A stretch of 64,000 bases of DNA from Verrucomicrobiota bacterium (GCA_017309115.1 JAFLEF010000010.1:62001-126000), one strand, 5' to 3'; counted from the first letter of the stretch, positions 37,760 to 47,500 are shown. Made by a program: numbers and translations. The notes: generated from the letters alone by a model not told the origin.

Positions 37760-37782
37760 GGCAGAGTTTTCTAAGCCCCTGC

Positions 37783-37821
37783 ATCCGCGGCCCAGGTATC
37801 GCCAGGGCCGCGGATTTATGC
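37783..37821 (+). terminator. Probable terminator after the DUF1080 gene
   Basis: An 11-bp perfect stem ATCCGCGGCCC / GGGCCGCGGAT (37783-37793 with 37805-37815) is followed by TTATGC, then TTT. The tail is weak, so read-through into nusB is possible. Confidence 0.55.
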
Positions 37822-37868
37822 TTTCTCCCCGTTCAAATCCCTTCCCGTTCCGAGGTTCGCCCCGCATT

Positions 37869-38393
37869 ATGACCGTCATGCGCAAACGCCGTGAGGCCCG
37901 CGAACGCGCGATCCAGTTCCTCTTCCAGTACGACCTGAATCCTCCCGAGGATTTACCGGCGGCCTTGGACCATTTCTGGGATTCCCAGCGGACCAACGCC
38001 GTCATGGAGCGAATTCCCGCCTCCACCTGGGGGGAACGGGTGGAAATCCCACCGCCTTCGCCCGAAGATCAGGCGCAACGGCTGTTCGCAGATGGCTTGA
38101 TCAGCGGTGTGATCGAACGTCTCGCGGAACTCGACGAGATCATTTGCCAGTTCACCAAGAACTGGGAGTTGAATCGCCTGGCGGTGGTCGATCGAAACAT
38201 CCTGCGGCTCGCCATCTACGAGATGCGCTATCGCGACGACATTCCCCCGGTCGTGAGCATCAATGAAGCGGTCGACATCGCGAAAAAGTTCTCCACCGAC
38301 CAGAGCGGCAAGTTCGTCAACGGCATCCTCGACAAGGTGAAGGACAGTATTCTTCGACCGGCCCGGACAGCCAAGTATCCAGGGGAAGCCTGA
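37869..38393 (+). CDS. nusB: Transcription antitermination factor NusB
   Basis: 174 residues from ATG 37869; ATG 37878 (MRKRREARERAIQ) is equally possible. The N-terminal RRKAR-type RKRREARERAIQFLFQYD, the central LAELDEIICQFTKNWELNRLAVVDRNILRLAIYEM and the C-terminal PPVVSINEAVDIAKKFSTDQSGKFVNGILDKV match NusB throughout. It is longer than E. coli NusB because of an insert (WDSQRTNAVMERIPASTWGE) between the first helices. It binds boxA RNA with S10 to promote rRNA antitermination. First of four closely spaced housekeeping genes reading to 41341. Confidence 0.95.
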   Translation: MTVMRKRREARERAIQFLFQYDLNPPEDLPAALDHFWDSQRTNAVMERIPASTWGERVEIPPPSPEDQAQRLFADGLISGVIERLAELDEIICQFTKNWELNRLAVVDRNILRLAIYEMRYRDDIPPVVSINEAVDIAKKFSTDQSGKFVNGILDKVKDSILRPARTAKYPGEA

Positions 38394-38433
38394 GTTGACG
38401 GGCGATTCCCTTCCCGTTTCTTCCCCCGGGCTC

Positions 38434-39261
38434 ATGTTTGCCGATCTTCACCTCCACACGTTCTTTTCAGACGGAACCTTTTCCCCGGAGGAGTTAGCCA
38501 CCCGCGCTCAGACGGAAGGTTTGAACGCCCTTGCGCTGACCGACCATGACAGCATTGAGGGGTGTGCCCGGATGGAAGCTGCCTGCCGAGAGCGCGGAAT
38601 TGAGTTCATTCCCGGCGCCGAGCTCACCGCCGAGCACCGCGACCGGGAAGTGCATATCCTAGGTTACTGGTTGGACACGACGTCTCCGCCCTTGCTGTCT
38701 CGGCTCGCCGGTTTCCAAGCCGTCCGGTCCAACCGAATCCGGGACATGGTGCACCGGCTCAACGAGCGAGGCATTCCCCTGACCGCTGAGTCCGTCTTCG
38801 CTATCGCTAACTGTCAGTCGCCCGGCCGGCCTCATGTCGCCCGCGCCCTAGTGGAGGGTGGGTTTTGCCGAGACTACGACGAAGCTTTTGAAAAATATTT
38901 GAAGAAAGGACGGCCCGGATGGGTGTCCAAGGCCCGGATGGATGTGCCCACCGCGATTGGAATCATCCACGCGGCCGGCGGCGTGGCGGTGCTCGCGCAT
39001 CCCGGCTTGTACCGCGCCGACTTCATCATTCCGGAACTGGCCGCCGCAGGTCTTGACGGCCTAGAATGCTGGCATACGAAGCATTTCGGGGGGACCTCCG
39101 CTTCGTACGAACGAATGGCTGGACAACTGGGCCTGGTCGCCACGGGGGGCAGCGACTGCCACGGCATGGCCAAGGGCGAGCCCTTGATCGGCCGAATCCG
39201 ACTCCCTTACGCTCAGGTCATCGCGCTCAAGGCTCGGCGTCCTCTGGCGCAAGCAGCCTAA
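38434..39261 (+). CDS. PHP-domain phosphoesterase (RNase AM / nucleoside bisphosphate phosphatase type)
   Basis: 275 residues from ATG 38434. A TTG at 38395, one base after the nusB stop and with GGGGA well placed before it, would add 13 residues and is a real alternative. PHP metal-binding motifs are all present: DLHLHTFFSDG, LTDHDSIEG, GAELTAEH, LAHPGLY and GGSDCHG. The layout and length match YciV/TrpH-type enzymes, which in bacteria are 5'-3' exoribonucleases or 3',5'-nucleoside bisphosphate phosphatases. Cytoplasmic. It is co-oriented and tightly spaced with nusB and ftsY, consistent with RNA metabolism. Confidence 0.9.
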   Translation: MFADLHLHTFFSDGTFSPEELATRAQTEGLNALALTDHDSIEGCARMEAACRERGIEFIPGAELTAEHRDREVHILGYWLDTTSPPLLSRLAGFQAVRSNRIRDMVHRLNERGIPLTAESVFAIANCQSPGRPHVARALVEGGFCRDYDEAFEKYLKKGRPGWVSKARMDVPTAIGIIHAAGGVAVLAHPGLYRADFIIPELAAAGLDGLECWHTKHFGGTSASYERMAGQLGLVATGGSDCHGMAKGEPLIGRIRLPYAQVIALKARRPLAQAA

Positions 39262-39280
39262 GCACTTTCTGGAATCTACT

Positions 39281-40195
39281 GTGGGTCTCTTCGACAAACT
39301 CAAGGCGGCGTTCACCAAGACCACCTCCACGCTGTCCCATGAAATTCGGCGCATCGTCACGCGATCCCCGCGCCTGACCGCGGAAAGCTTGGAAGAATTG
39401 GAAGCTGCCCTGCTCCGCGCCGATTTGGGAATGGCCACGACGCAGCAGATCTTGTCCGCCGCCCGGCTGGCCTTTGAGACCCAGGGAAGGTCCGGACTGG
39501 ATTTTGTCGAGATCGCCGCCCGGGAAGTGGAGAAGAACCTCGGCGAGACCAATCCCGCCCTTCGCAAACAAGCCTCCGGCCTGACCATCGTCTCGGTCGT
39601 AGGCGTCAACGGCACCGGGAAAACCACCACCTGCGCCAAGCTTGCCAACCTCGTGCAGCAAGGAGGCGAACCTGCGGTCCTAGCTGCCTGCGATACGTTT
39701 CGGGCCGCTGCCATTGAACAACTCAAGCTGTGGGGCCAGCGCCTAAACGTCCCGGTCGTCGCCGGCGCCAATCAGGCCGATCCCGCCTCGGTCGCCCATG
39801 ACGCGATTGCCGCCGCGGAAGCCCGACAGGCGCAATGGCTGTTCGTGGACACTGCCGGTCGGTTGCACACCAAGAACAATCTGATGGCGGAGTTGCAGAA
39901 GGTGCACCGGGTCATTGGCAAGAAGTTCCCCGGAGCGCCGCACGAAGTCCTGCTGGTGCTCGACGGATCCACCGGACTGAATGCCCTCAACCAAGCCCGG
40001 GAGTTTCACAAGGCGGTCAACCTGACCGGATTGGTCGTGACAAAACTCGATGGCACCAGCAAAGGCGGAGCAATCGTGGCCATTCAGAAGGAGCTGGGGG
40101 TTCCGGTGAAATTCATTGGGGTGGGCGAACAGCCTGAAGACTTGCAGCCGTTCAATGCTCATGAGTTTGCCGACGCCCTCTTTGAGACGCGGTAA
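39281..40195 (+). CDS. ftsY: Signal recognition particle receptor FtsY
   Basis: 304 residues starting at GTG 39281. The NG domain is complete: N-domain helices (ESLEELEAALLRADLGM), G1 VVGVNGTGKTT at 106-116, DTFRAAAIEQLKLW, G3 FVDTAGRLHTKNNLM, G4 VVTKLDGTSKGGA and closing KFIGVGEQPEDLQPF. There is no long acidic A-domain, as in many non-proteobacterial FtsY proteins. It docks the SRP-ribosome complex at the inner membrane for co-translational insertion. Six nt separate it from ribD and 19 nt from the PHP gene. Confidence 0.97.
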   Translation: MGLFDKLKAAFTKTTSTLSHEIRRIVTRSPRLTAESLEELEAALLRADLGMATTQQILSAARLAFETQGRSGLDFVEIAAREVEKNLGETNPALRKQASGLTIVSVVGVNGTGKTTTCAKLANLVQQGGEPAVLAACDTFRAAAIEQLKLWGQRLNVPVVAGANQADPASVAHDAIAAAEARQAQWLFVDTAGRLHTKNNLMAELQKVHRVIGKKFPGAPHEVLLVLDGSTGLNALNQAREFHKAVNLTGLVVTKLDGTSKGGAIVAIQKELGVPVKFIGVGEQPEDLQPFNAHEFADALFETR

Positions 40196-40201
40196 CGGGA
40201 A

Positions 40202-41341
40202 ATGAACACCCCGGAAGCCGACGCGTTTTGGATGCGCCGGGCGCTCACTCTCGCCCGCCGTGCGCTGGGCCGAACTTCCCCCAACCCCATGGTCGGCGCC
40301 GTCCTGGTTCGAAACGGCCACGGCATCGGTGAAGGTTACCATCATCAGGCCGGCCACCCTCACGCGGAGGTCGAGGCGCTGCGGAACTGCGCTCAACGAG
40401 GGGGCAATCCGCTAGGCGCCACCCTGTACGTGACACTCGAACCCTGCTCCACCTATGGACGAACGCCCCCCTGCACGACCGCTATCCTGGAAGCCGGGGT
40501 GAAACGGGTCGTGGTAGCCGCCACCGACCCGAACCCGCGCCATCGGGGCCGCGGCCTGGACCTTCTAAGGGAGCACGGAGTGGAGGTAACGGAAGGCGTC
40601 CACACCCCCGAAGCGACTGAACTGAACGCCACGTTCAATCATTGGATTGTTCACGGAACCCCCCTGGTCACTCTCAAGGCCGGAATGACTCTGGACGGAA
40701 AGCTGGCCACCACCTCAGGGGAATCCCGCTGGATAACAGGCGAAGCTTCCCGACGTCGGGTTATGCGGCTACGACAAGAGCACGACGCCATTTTGATCGG
40801 TATCCAAACCGCCCTGACGGATGATCCGAGTCTCACCGTCCGACGCGGTCGGACCCAGCGATCGCCATGGCGAATCGTTCTCGACACTAGGGGGCGACTC
40901 CCTGAAACGGCCCGTCTCCTGACCGATGAGTATGCCGAGCGAACGCTGATCGTGGTGGGAGAGGGTATTTCTTCTCGAAGACTGAAAACGCTCCAACGTC
41001 GGGCTTCTGTCATCGTGGCGCCCCGGGAGGCGGGGCGCATCTCTCTTCCCTGGCTGTGCCGAGAATTGGGACAGCGCCAGGTCACTGGCCTCTTGGTAGA
41101 GGGCGGCGGGGAAGTTCACGCTTCGTTCCTCACCGCCGGATTAGCCCAACGCTTGGCCTTCTTTTATGCCCCGAAAGTGCTGGGCGGCCGAACCGCTCCC
41201 CGGGCGATCGCCGGACCGGGATTCCCATCTCTCACCGCCGCTCCGCGCCTGCGAAACCTGCACTGGCAAAAATTGGGGCCTGACCTGCTATTGACCGCCC
41301 GGATCGAATCGGCCCTCCCCAAAAAAGACGAAGAGCCGTGA
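40202..41341 (+). CDS. ribD: Bifunctional riboflavin biosynthesis deaminase/reductase RibD
   Basis: 379 residues. N-terminal deaminase domain (1-145) has SPNPMVGAV, the zinc motif HAE at 54-56 and PCSTYGRTPPC with Cys82 and Cys91. The C-terminal reductase domain (about 150-375) has PLVTLKAGMTLDGKLAT, SRWITG, IGIQTALTDDPSLTVR and LLVEGGGEVHASFL. It converts 2,5-diamino-6-ribosylamino-4(3H)-pyrimidinone 5'-phosphate to the ribityl product in riboflavin synthesis. Ribosome site GGGAA lies just before the ATG. No other rib gene is in the window; it is the end of the nusB-ftsY run. Confidence 0.96.
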   Translation: MNTPEADAFWMRRALTLARRALGRTSPNPMVGAVLVRNGHGIGEGYHHQAGHPHAEVEALRNCAQRGGNPLGATLYVTLEPCSTYGRTPPCTTAILEAGVKRVVVAATDPNPRHRGRGLDLLREHGVEVTEGVHTPEATELNATFNHWIVHGTPLVTLKAGMTLDGKLATTSGESRWITGEASRRRVMRLRQEHDAILIGIQTALTDDPSLTVRRGRTQRSPWRIVLDTRGRLPETARLLTDEYAERTLIVVGEGISSRRLKTLQRRASVIVAPREAGRISLPWLCRELGQRQVTGLLVEGGGEVHASFLTAGLAQRLAFFYAPKVLGGRTAPRAIAGPGFPSLTAAPRLRNLHWQKLGPDLLLTARIESALPKKDEEP

Positions 41342-41485
41342 TGATTCCAACCGCTGTCCGAATTGGCTCCCGTCTCGGACAACTGCCTCAATCACCACGG
41401 CCCAAAATTCCACTTTGAGGAAAGGCCGCCCAGACCACCGGCCTGAGCGGCCCACCAACCACTACTCCACAAACCACCAAGGCCG

Positions 41486-42997
41486 TTAACCTTGGGAATC
41501 TTGAGATTCGTCCACCACGACGAACCGGCTACCACCCTTGCTCCAAATCTTCAGCAGGGTCGTCTTGTCGTCAGCCTTCTCAGTGAGCTTCACCGCCGAC
41601 TCCGCGTCGCTGACCGACTTGCGATTGATCTCGAGGATCACGTCCCCGGGTTGCAGTCCAGCCTCCGCCGCCGCCGAGTCCGGCTCCACCTGCGTGATGA
41701 CCGCGCCTTCGACCGATTCCGGGATGTTGAACTGCCGGCGATTCTTACTGTCGAGGTCGGCCACTCCGACCCCGTTCAAGGTTCCGTCATCCGGAGCCGT
41801 TGCGGCTTTGGCCACTGTCGGATCACCGGGCAATTCACCCACCTTCACCTTCAGGGTCTTCTCCTGGCCATCGCGCAGAACCTTGATTGTGGCCGTTTCA
41901 CCGGGATCGACTCGCGCCACCGAGAGCTTCAGCGTTCGGCTGTCCTTCACCGGCCGGCCATTGAGCTCGACCACCACATCTCCACTCTCAAGTCCAGCCT
42001 TGTCCGCCGGCCCTTTCGGAGTCACTTCACCGACCAAGGCACCGTGGGAATCCTCCAGACCAAACTTCTTGGCCAGGGACGGATTGATGTCCTGGATCAT
42101 CACCCCGAGATAACCCCGGGTGACTTTGCCGTCGCGAACGAGGGATTCCATGACGTCCCGGGCCAGACCCACCGGAATGGCGAACCCGATGCCTTGATTT
42201 CCCCCTGACCGGCTCAGGATGGCCGTGTTAATCCCGATCAGGCGACCGTTGGCGTCCACCAAGGCGCCACCCGAATTGCCGGGATTGATCGCCGCGTCGG
42301 TCTGAATGAAATCCTCATAATCCAATCCGAGTGTCGCCCGGCCCGTGGCGCTGATGATTCCCATGGTCACGGTCTGGCCGATTCCGAAGGGATTCCCCAC
42401 CGCCAATACGACATCACCCACTTCGATCTGCTCGCTGTCTCCCAGAGCCACGGCAGGTAACGACTTGGCGTCAACCTTGAGCACGGCCACGTCGGTCTTG
42501 GGATCGCGACCCACGACTTTGGCGTCGAACTCCCGACCATCCTGCAGCGCAACCTTAACTTGGTCGGCACCATCCACCACGTGGTTGTTGGTCAGGATGT
42601 AGCCGTCGTCGGTGACGATCACTCCGGAACCCAGGCCGTGCTGACGTGGTCCGCGGGAATTCTCTTCGGGATTACCGAACGGCATCTGTTCCCCGAAGAA
42701 CCGGCGCAATTGGGGAGGAATCTGTTGCATGTCCGGACTGGGCATCGAAGCCAGCTTGGCCTTCTGGGTGACATTCACCCGGACCACACTGGGCCCAACC
42801 TTCTTGATCACGTCGGAGTAACTGGCCGCAATCCGACCATCTCGGGCAACCGGGGTCTCATCCACCGTCAGTTTCAGCTCCGGCACCGGTGCAGTTTTGG
42901 TCTTGTCCGACTTCGGGCCGGCCCAGACCGCAGTGGCTGCACCCAGCAAGCCACCTGCTACGATCAAGGGGATCAATTTTTTGTAAGCAGCGTTCAT
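41486..42997 (-). CDS. Periplasmic serine endoprotease, DegP/HtrA (Do) family
   Basis: 503 residues with signal peptide (LIVAGGLLGAATAVWA). Trypsin-like domain with the full triad His139 (TNNHVVDG), Asp169 (TDVAVLKV) and Ser242 (NPGNSGGAL). Two PDZ domains follow, about 285-380 (GYLGVMIQDINPSLAKKFGL, KAGLESGDVVVELNG) and 400-495 (VTQVEPDSAAAEAGLQPGDVILEINRK). This DegQ/DegP-type protein degrades or refolds misfolded envelope proteins. The segment MPSPDMQQIPPQLRRFF is the LA-loop found in such proteases. It runs tail-to-tail with ribD across a 144-bp gap with no clear terminator. Confidence 0.95.
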   Translation of the reverse strand: MNAAYKKLIPLIVAGGLLGAATAVWAGPKSDKTKTAPVPELKLTVDETPVARDGRIAASYSDVIKKVGPSVVRVNVTQKAKLASMPSPDMQQIPPQLRRFFGEQMPFGNPEENSRGPRQHGLGSGVIVTDDGYILTNNHVVDGADQVKVALQDGREFDAKVVGRDPKTDVAVLKVDAKSLPAVALGDSEQIEVGDVVLAVGNPFGIGQTVTMGIISATGRATLGLDYEDFIQTDAAINPGNSGGALVDANGRLIGINTAILSRSGGNQGIGFAIPVGLARDVMESLVRDGKVTRGYLGVMIQDINPSLAKKFGLEDSHGALVGEVTPKGPADKAGLESGDVVVELNGRPVKDSRTLKLSVARVDPGETATIKVLRDGQEKTLKVKVGELPGDPTVAKAATAPDDGTLNGVGVADLDSKNRRQFNIPESVEGAVITQVEPDSAAAEAGLQPGDVILEINRKSVSDAESAVKLTEKADDKTTLLKIWSKGGSRFVVVDESQDSQG

Positions 42998-43144
42998 GGG
43001 AGTTAACGAGTCTTTGGTTTGGTTCGTGTTTTTGTTGGCGGCATGTCCGCCGTGTTTCTTGCCCTAACTGACACTCCCACCATGGCTCCGGCCTTTCTCC
43101 GGCATTACAGCTTTGAAAGGTTGAGTCGGACTGCGATGCAGCCG

Positions 43145-43178
43145 CGAAAAACAAAGCCCCGCCGGAGACCGGCGGGGC
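43145..43178 (-). terminator. Intrinsic terminator after the aldolase gene
   Basis: On the minus strand a perfect 10-bp stem (GCCCCGCCGG / CCGGCGGGGC, 3-nt loop, 43156-43178) is followed by TTTGTTTTTCG. It lies 45 bases after the aldolase stop and before the HtrA gene. Confidence 0.88.
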
Positions 43179-43222
43179 AGCAGCAAACGCAAAACGCGGA
43201 CGGGACTGATCCGGAGTGTAAA

Positions 43223-44056
43223 CTACACCCGAATCAACCGGGCAGCCTCAGTCGCAGTCGCGCCTTCGTGGACCAACGCCATCAAGGCCCGGGTCATCCC
43301 CGCCGGATCCGCATGCTGGATGATGTTGCGACCATAAACGATGCCCGCAGCTCCCTGCTTCATGAGGGCTTCGGTTCGATTCAAAATCTCCTGGTCCGAG
43401 GCCTTGCCGCCGCCACGCACCAGAACCGGAATCCGGCCAGCAATCTCCACGACCCGATGATAGACCCCCACGTCATCGGTAGGATCGGCCTTGATGATGT
43501 CCGCCCCGAGTTCGCACGCCTGCCGTACCAACGGAAGGATTTTCTCGAGATCGCCGTCAACCATGTATCCGCCCGCCTTCTGATTCGACTGGAAGACGAG
43601 CGGTTCGATCATCAAGGGCATCGCGAACTGATCGCACACCGGTTTGATTTTCAGAATGTTTTGGATGCACTGATCCGTGACCTCGGGTTGCTCGGGAATC
43701 CGGAACAAATTCACCACGACGCAGGTTGCGTCGAGTCGGAGCGCTTGTTCCACCGGGGACTCGATCATTCGGCTGAACAAGGTTCGAGGAAGCTGGGTTC
43801 CATACACGTTCGCGACATCCGTTCGGAGCACGAGGGCGGGCTTGGCCTTGCCTGGCAACGATTGCAGATAATGCGCCTGACCAACGGTAAGCTGGACAGC
43901 ATCTGGCGCCGCGGTGACCACGGTTTTGACGGCCGCCTCCAGATTCTCAATTCCCTGGAGAAACCCACGCTCATTGAAGAATCCGTGATCGATGGCGACA
44001 TCGAAACAACGATTGGAGCGGGCGTTGAAGAGACGGTTGAGGCGATAAGACTTCAT
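43223..44056 (-). CDS. Class I fructose-bisphosphate aldolase-like protein (DhnA/LsrF/DeoC-LacD family)
   Basis: 277 residues from ATG 44056; the frame is open upstream to 44167, but that extension lacks family character. A TIM-barrel class I aldolase: VAIDHGFF near residue 20, the strand VVVNLFRIPEQ, MIEPLVFQ, the Schiff-base lysine candidate in ADIIKADPT (near 190), and phosphate-binding VLVRGGGKASDQE and GAAGIVYGRNI. It may cleave fructose 1,6-bisphosphate or act in a related pathway such as deoxy-sugar or autoinducer-2 breakdown; members are hard to tell apart. It has its own terminator and a 484-bp upstream spacer. Confidence 0.85.
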   Translation of the reverse strand: MKSYRLNRLFNARSNRCFDVAIDHGFFNERGFLQGIENLEAAVKTVVTAAPDAVQLTVGQAHYLQSLPGKAKPALVLRTDVANVYGTQLPRTLFSRMIESPVEQALRLDATCVVVNLFRIPEQPEVTDQCIQNILKIKPVCDQFAMPLMIEPLVFQSNQKAGGYMVDGDLEKILPLVRQACELGADIIKADPTDDVGVYHRVVEIAGRIPVLVRGGGKASDQEILNRTEALMKQGAAGIVYGRNIIQHADPAGMTRALMALVHEGATATEAARLIRV

Positions 44057-44540
44057 CGGTGCCGTTGATTTCGTGGGGCCGATGGGCAAATGCCAATCGA
44101 AAATGCGAGGCACAGACGTCGTCGTTAGCCAGCATCGGTTCGTCCGGTTCCACGACCACCCCCCCACAACCTCTAATCCCTTTACGAACTATCCAAAGCA
44201 GTTCTGATCAACCGGATAAAACAGCACTGCCAACACCCCCTTTTTCGGGTACGCCCACACAAAGTTACTGAACCTTTTCCTTGAATTGACCGAGTGCGGT
44301 TCGACAGCATGACGACACTCCCACTACGCCAGCGGATCTATCCGACTCATCATCGTGAGCAGAACGTCTTGAATTCGATCACCCCCAACTCTGCGTTCCT
44401 GCTCCCGTCCTCACTCCTGATCCCACCGACCAATCCCGATGGGATCCTTGGACTCTCCACCAAGGTCAAAGGAGCGCGGGAGTCTTCCCCAGGTAGCAAC
44501 TGCTGTGCGTGAAATTGGAGCCTAGCAACAACAGCGTAAC
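44057..44540. other. Divergent intergenic region before the LamG gene
   Basis: 484 bases with no convincing gene or RNA. A GTG-started frame at 44294-44512 has no coding character. Promoters for the aldolase (minus) and the LamG protein (plus) should lie here but no clear boxes or hairpins were found. Confidence 0.6.
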
Positions 44541-47474
44541 ATGAAACAAACGAACCAACACAAGTTCAGATCAGCCTTGCTGGCCGCTTTGGCGGCCAGC
44601 GGTCTGATTACGTCGGCCCAAGGCGCCGATTTGATCGCCGGCTGGGACTTTGAAAAAGTCGAAGCCGACGGTGTCTCCATCAAATCGGTCGTCGGTCCCT
44701 ATGTGGGCACCATCACTGATGCGGCCATCCTCACCGACGCCGGCGGCGGTCGACCGACGGGCGGCGGAAAAGGCTTCGATGTGTCGCTCAATAATCGGGG
44801 TTTCCTGCTGGTAGAAGCTACCGGCACAGACAATCCGATGAACGTGGCCGCGGAAGAGGATCAAACCACGATCGTCCTGTGGCAACGGAACAACAGTAAC
44901 GTCAACAGCAGCACGTTCTGGGGTGTGGCGGAAAGTCAGGCCCGTGGGTTCCAGTTCCATGTTCCTTGGTCCGACGGAACCATTTATTTCGACACTTCCG
45001 GCTGCTGCGGAGGCAACACCCGCCTCAGTCAGAATGTGGTCGGAGCCCTTCCGGAGTTCGACTGGCTCGCTTGGCATCACTACGCCTTCGTCAAAGATGG
45101 CGCGCGGAAGGCGATTTATGTGGATGGTGTCCTCCTGCGCGAAGGCGAGGGATTTGATCCCCTACCGGTTGATTTCAACGCCCTCTACATCGGCGCGGCC
45201 AATGATCGCAACGCGCCCGACGGTGTGATCGACGACTTCGCCATCTACCGGGGCGTTCTGGCGGACGCGGACATTCAAAAACTGGCCGCGGGCGGATCCC
45301 CATTTGCTCCCCCGGTGGATACCGACAAGGACGGAATGCCCGACGACTGGGAAATTCTGTATGGATTCAATCCCAACAATGCGAGTGACGCCGCCTTGGA
45401 TTTCGACGGTGACGGCGCCACCAACCTAGCCGAGTACACGGCCGGAACCAATCCGACCGACGTGACCAAACCGACACTGGTTTCGACGGCTGGAACAGCC
45501 TCGTTGAATCAGGTAATTCTGACCTTCTCAGAAGCGCTGGACCCCACTTCGGCGCAGAACGTCGCGAACTATTCGCTTAGCCCAAGCGTGGCCGTCACCG
45601 GTGCCACCTTGAAAAAGAACGTGGTCACTTTGACCACCGCTGCTCAGACGCCCGGTGCCACCGCCTACACGGTGACCGTCAACAACGTCGTCGACACCTC
45701 GAAGAATGCGGTTCTGGCGAATACCCAGGGCAAGTTCTACAGCTACCTGTTGACCAAGAACGGCGTGCTGAAGCTATCCATCTGGAACGGCATTACCGGC
45801 ACCCCGGTCTCCAACTTGACGGACGATCCGCGGTATCCGGCCACTCCGGACTCCGTGATGACGCTGTTCTCGGCCAACACCCGGGACGCCCTGCCCACGG
45901 ACGCGTTGGAAAACTACGGTGGCTCCGTGGAAGGCTATCTGACGCCGACGGAATCGGGTCAATATGACTTCTTCCTCCGCAGCGATGACGCCTCCGAGCT
46001 GTACATCAGTTCCGACGCCACCGAAGCGAATCTGATGCTCCAGGCGTTCGAAACGGGCTGCTGCGACGGCTTCAAGGAACCAGGTGCTGAAGAAACCACG
46101 GCGGCACCGCTGACCCTGACTGCCGGCAACCGGTACTTCATCCGCGTCCTCTACAAAGAGGGCGGCGGCGGCGATTATGCTCAGGTTGCCTGGCGCAAAG
46201 TGGGAACCACGACTCCGGCTTCCGCGTTGCAGCCGATCTCGGGTCAGTTCCTGAGCTCCGCCATCGACTTGCCGGCTCCTCCCGAAGGTGCTTTCACGGC
46301 CCAAGTGCCTGCGGCCAATGCCCGGGGAGTTAGCCCGGCGACGCGGATCACCCTGGCCCATCGGGACGGCAAGACGGAGCTGACCTCGGCCAATGTGAGC
46401 CTGAAGGTCAATGGCACCGCTGTGACGCCTCTGATCACCAAGCAGGCGGGTACCCTCACCGTCGATTATGCGCCTCCGGCCCTGTTGCCGAGCAACTCCA
46501 CCAATGAAGTGGAATTCAGCTACCTCGATGCGGGTGGCCAACCTGCCTCGCTGAAGTGGTCCTTCGTCACCTATGCCTACGTCGGCATCACCAAAGATAA
46601 AGTTGGCAACTATCCCGGACTCGTCACTGGTAACGCGGTTTACTCCGCCAACCAAGGTGGCCGCTCAGGTGCTGCTGGTGACTACGCGCTCGATACCACC
46701 CCGCGGGGCGGCTTCGTCGAGGTTCCCGATGTGAACTGGGCCAAGCCAGCCTTCGCTGCGGATGAACTCACCGTGGCGTTCTGGATGAAGAAATACGACA
46801 TCGCCGACGGCTCGGCCTTCGTCTTCCGCTCGCCCTCAGTCTCCAATCAACGCGCCTATCACGCCCACGTGCCGTGGAGCGACAACACCATCTACTTCGA
46901 CACTGCAGGCTGCTGTACCGCCGACACCCAGCGCATCTCTGCGAACGCCACCACGTTCTCAGGTTGGGTCGGCAACACTGATCCTCTGGAGATCGGATTC
47001 TGGACCAACAGCTGGCACCACTTCGCGTTCACCAAGAAGGCCGGCAATAAGCAAATCTATATCGACGGCATCCAGTTCCTCGCTGGTGACGGCGCCGACC
47101 CGGTGCCAAGCGACTTGACGGCCCTGTTCATCGGTTCCGACGGACCTGGCGGAAGCCCCGCGGTTCGCGCAATCCTTGATGACTTCGTCGTGTACTCGAC
47201 CCAACTGGGTGACACCGACCTCAAGGCCTTGGCCGGCGGGGCAGCGCCGTCGACCTTGGCCGGCAAGGGTCTGATTGCGCACTGGGACTTCAACGACGCC
47301 GCCACCACGGTGCCGCCGACGATCTCGATCCAGGGCTCCACCATCACCTACACCGGAACCCTGCAGTCCTCGACCACTCTGGGCGGGACCTACGCTCCGG
47401 TGGCCGGTGCCAGCAGTCCGTACACCATTCCGGCCGCCACCACTGGGGCCAACTTCTTCCGCGCGGTTCAATAA
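44541..47474 (+). CDS. Secreted multidomain LamG/PA14 protein
   Basis: 977 residues with signal peptide (LLAALAASGLITSAQGA). Domains in order: LamG/concanavalin-like (about 30-250, WHHYAFVKDGARKAIYVDGV), a calcium-binding thrombospondin-3-like stretch (DTDKDGMPDDWE, about 255-300), an Ig-like/SbsA-type domain (about 310-405), a PA14/GLEYA-like domain (about 420-565, SGQYDFFLRSDDASELYI), another Ig-like domain (about 570-680) and a second LamG (about 690-925, WHHFAFTKKAGNKQIYIDGI). The last ~45 residues resemble the recurring Verrucomicrobiota ending with FFRAV. Vicinal-cysteine GCC motifs recur in three domains. Likely a surface or secreted carbohydrate-binding protein. Confidence 0.88.
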   Translation: MKQTNQHKFRSALLAALAASGLITSAQGADLIAGWDFEKVEADGVSIKSVVGPYVGTITDAAILTDAGGGRPTGGGKGFDVSLNNRGFLLVEATGTDNPMNVAAEEDQTTIVLWQRNNSNVNSSTFWGVAESQARGFQFHVPWSDGTIYFDTSGCCGGNTRLSQNVVGALPEFDWLAWHHYAFVKDGARKAIYVDGVLLREGEGFDPLPVDFNALYIGAANDRNAPDGVIDDFAIYRGVLADADIQKLAAGGSPFAPPVDTDKDGMPDDWEILYGFNPNNASDAALDFDGDGATNLAEYTAGTNPTDVTKPTLVSTAGTASLNQVILTFSEALDPTSAQNVANYSLSPSVAVTGATLKKNVVTLTTAAQTPGATAYTVTVNNVVDTSKNAVLANTQGKFYSYLLTKNGVLKLSIWNGITGTPVSNLTDDPRYPATPDSVMTLFSANTRDALPTDALENYGGSVEGYLTPTESGQYDFFLRSDDASELYISSDATEANLMLQAFETGCCDGFKEPGAEETTAAPLTLTAGNRYFIRVLYKEGGGGDYAQVAWRKVGTTTPASALQPISGQFLSSAIDLPAPPEGAFTAQVPAANARGVSPATRITLAHRDGKTELTSANVSLKVNGTAVTPLITKQAGTLTVDYAPPALLPSNSTNEVEFSYLDAGGQPASLKWSFVTYAYVGITKDKVGNYPGLVTGNAVYSANQGGRSGAAGDYALDTTPRGGFVEVPDVNWAKPAFAADELTVAFWMKKYDIADGSAFVFRSPSVSNQRAYHAHVPWSDNTIYFDTAGCCTADTQRISANATTFSGWVGNTDPLEIGFWTNSWHHFAFTKKAGNKQIYIDGIQFLAGDGADPVPSDLTALFIGSDGPGGSPAVRAILDDFVVYSTQLGDTDLKALAGGAAPSTLAGKGLIAHWDFNDAATTVPPTISIQGSTITYTGTLQSSTTLGGTYAPVAGASSPYTIPAATTGANFFRAVQ

Positions 47475-47500
47475 CTGCCGCTGAAGTTCTCATACTTCAG

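Noticed and set aside
44294..44512. 72-codon GTG-started frame in the spacer before the LamG gene
   Set aside because: No ribosome site, no family resemblance, and low-complexity Pro/Ser/Thr composition typical of non-coding sequence here.
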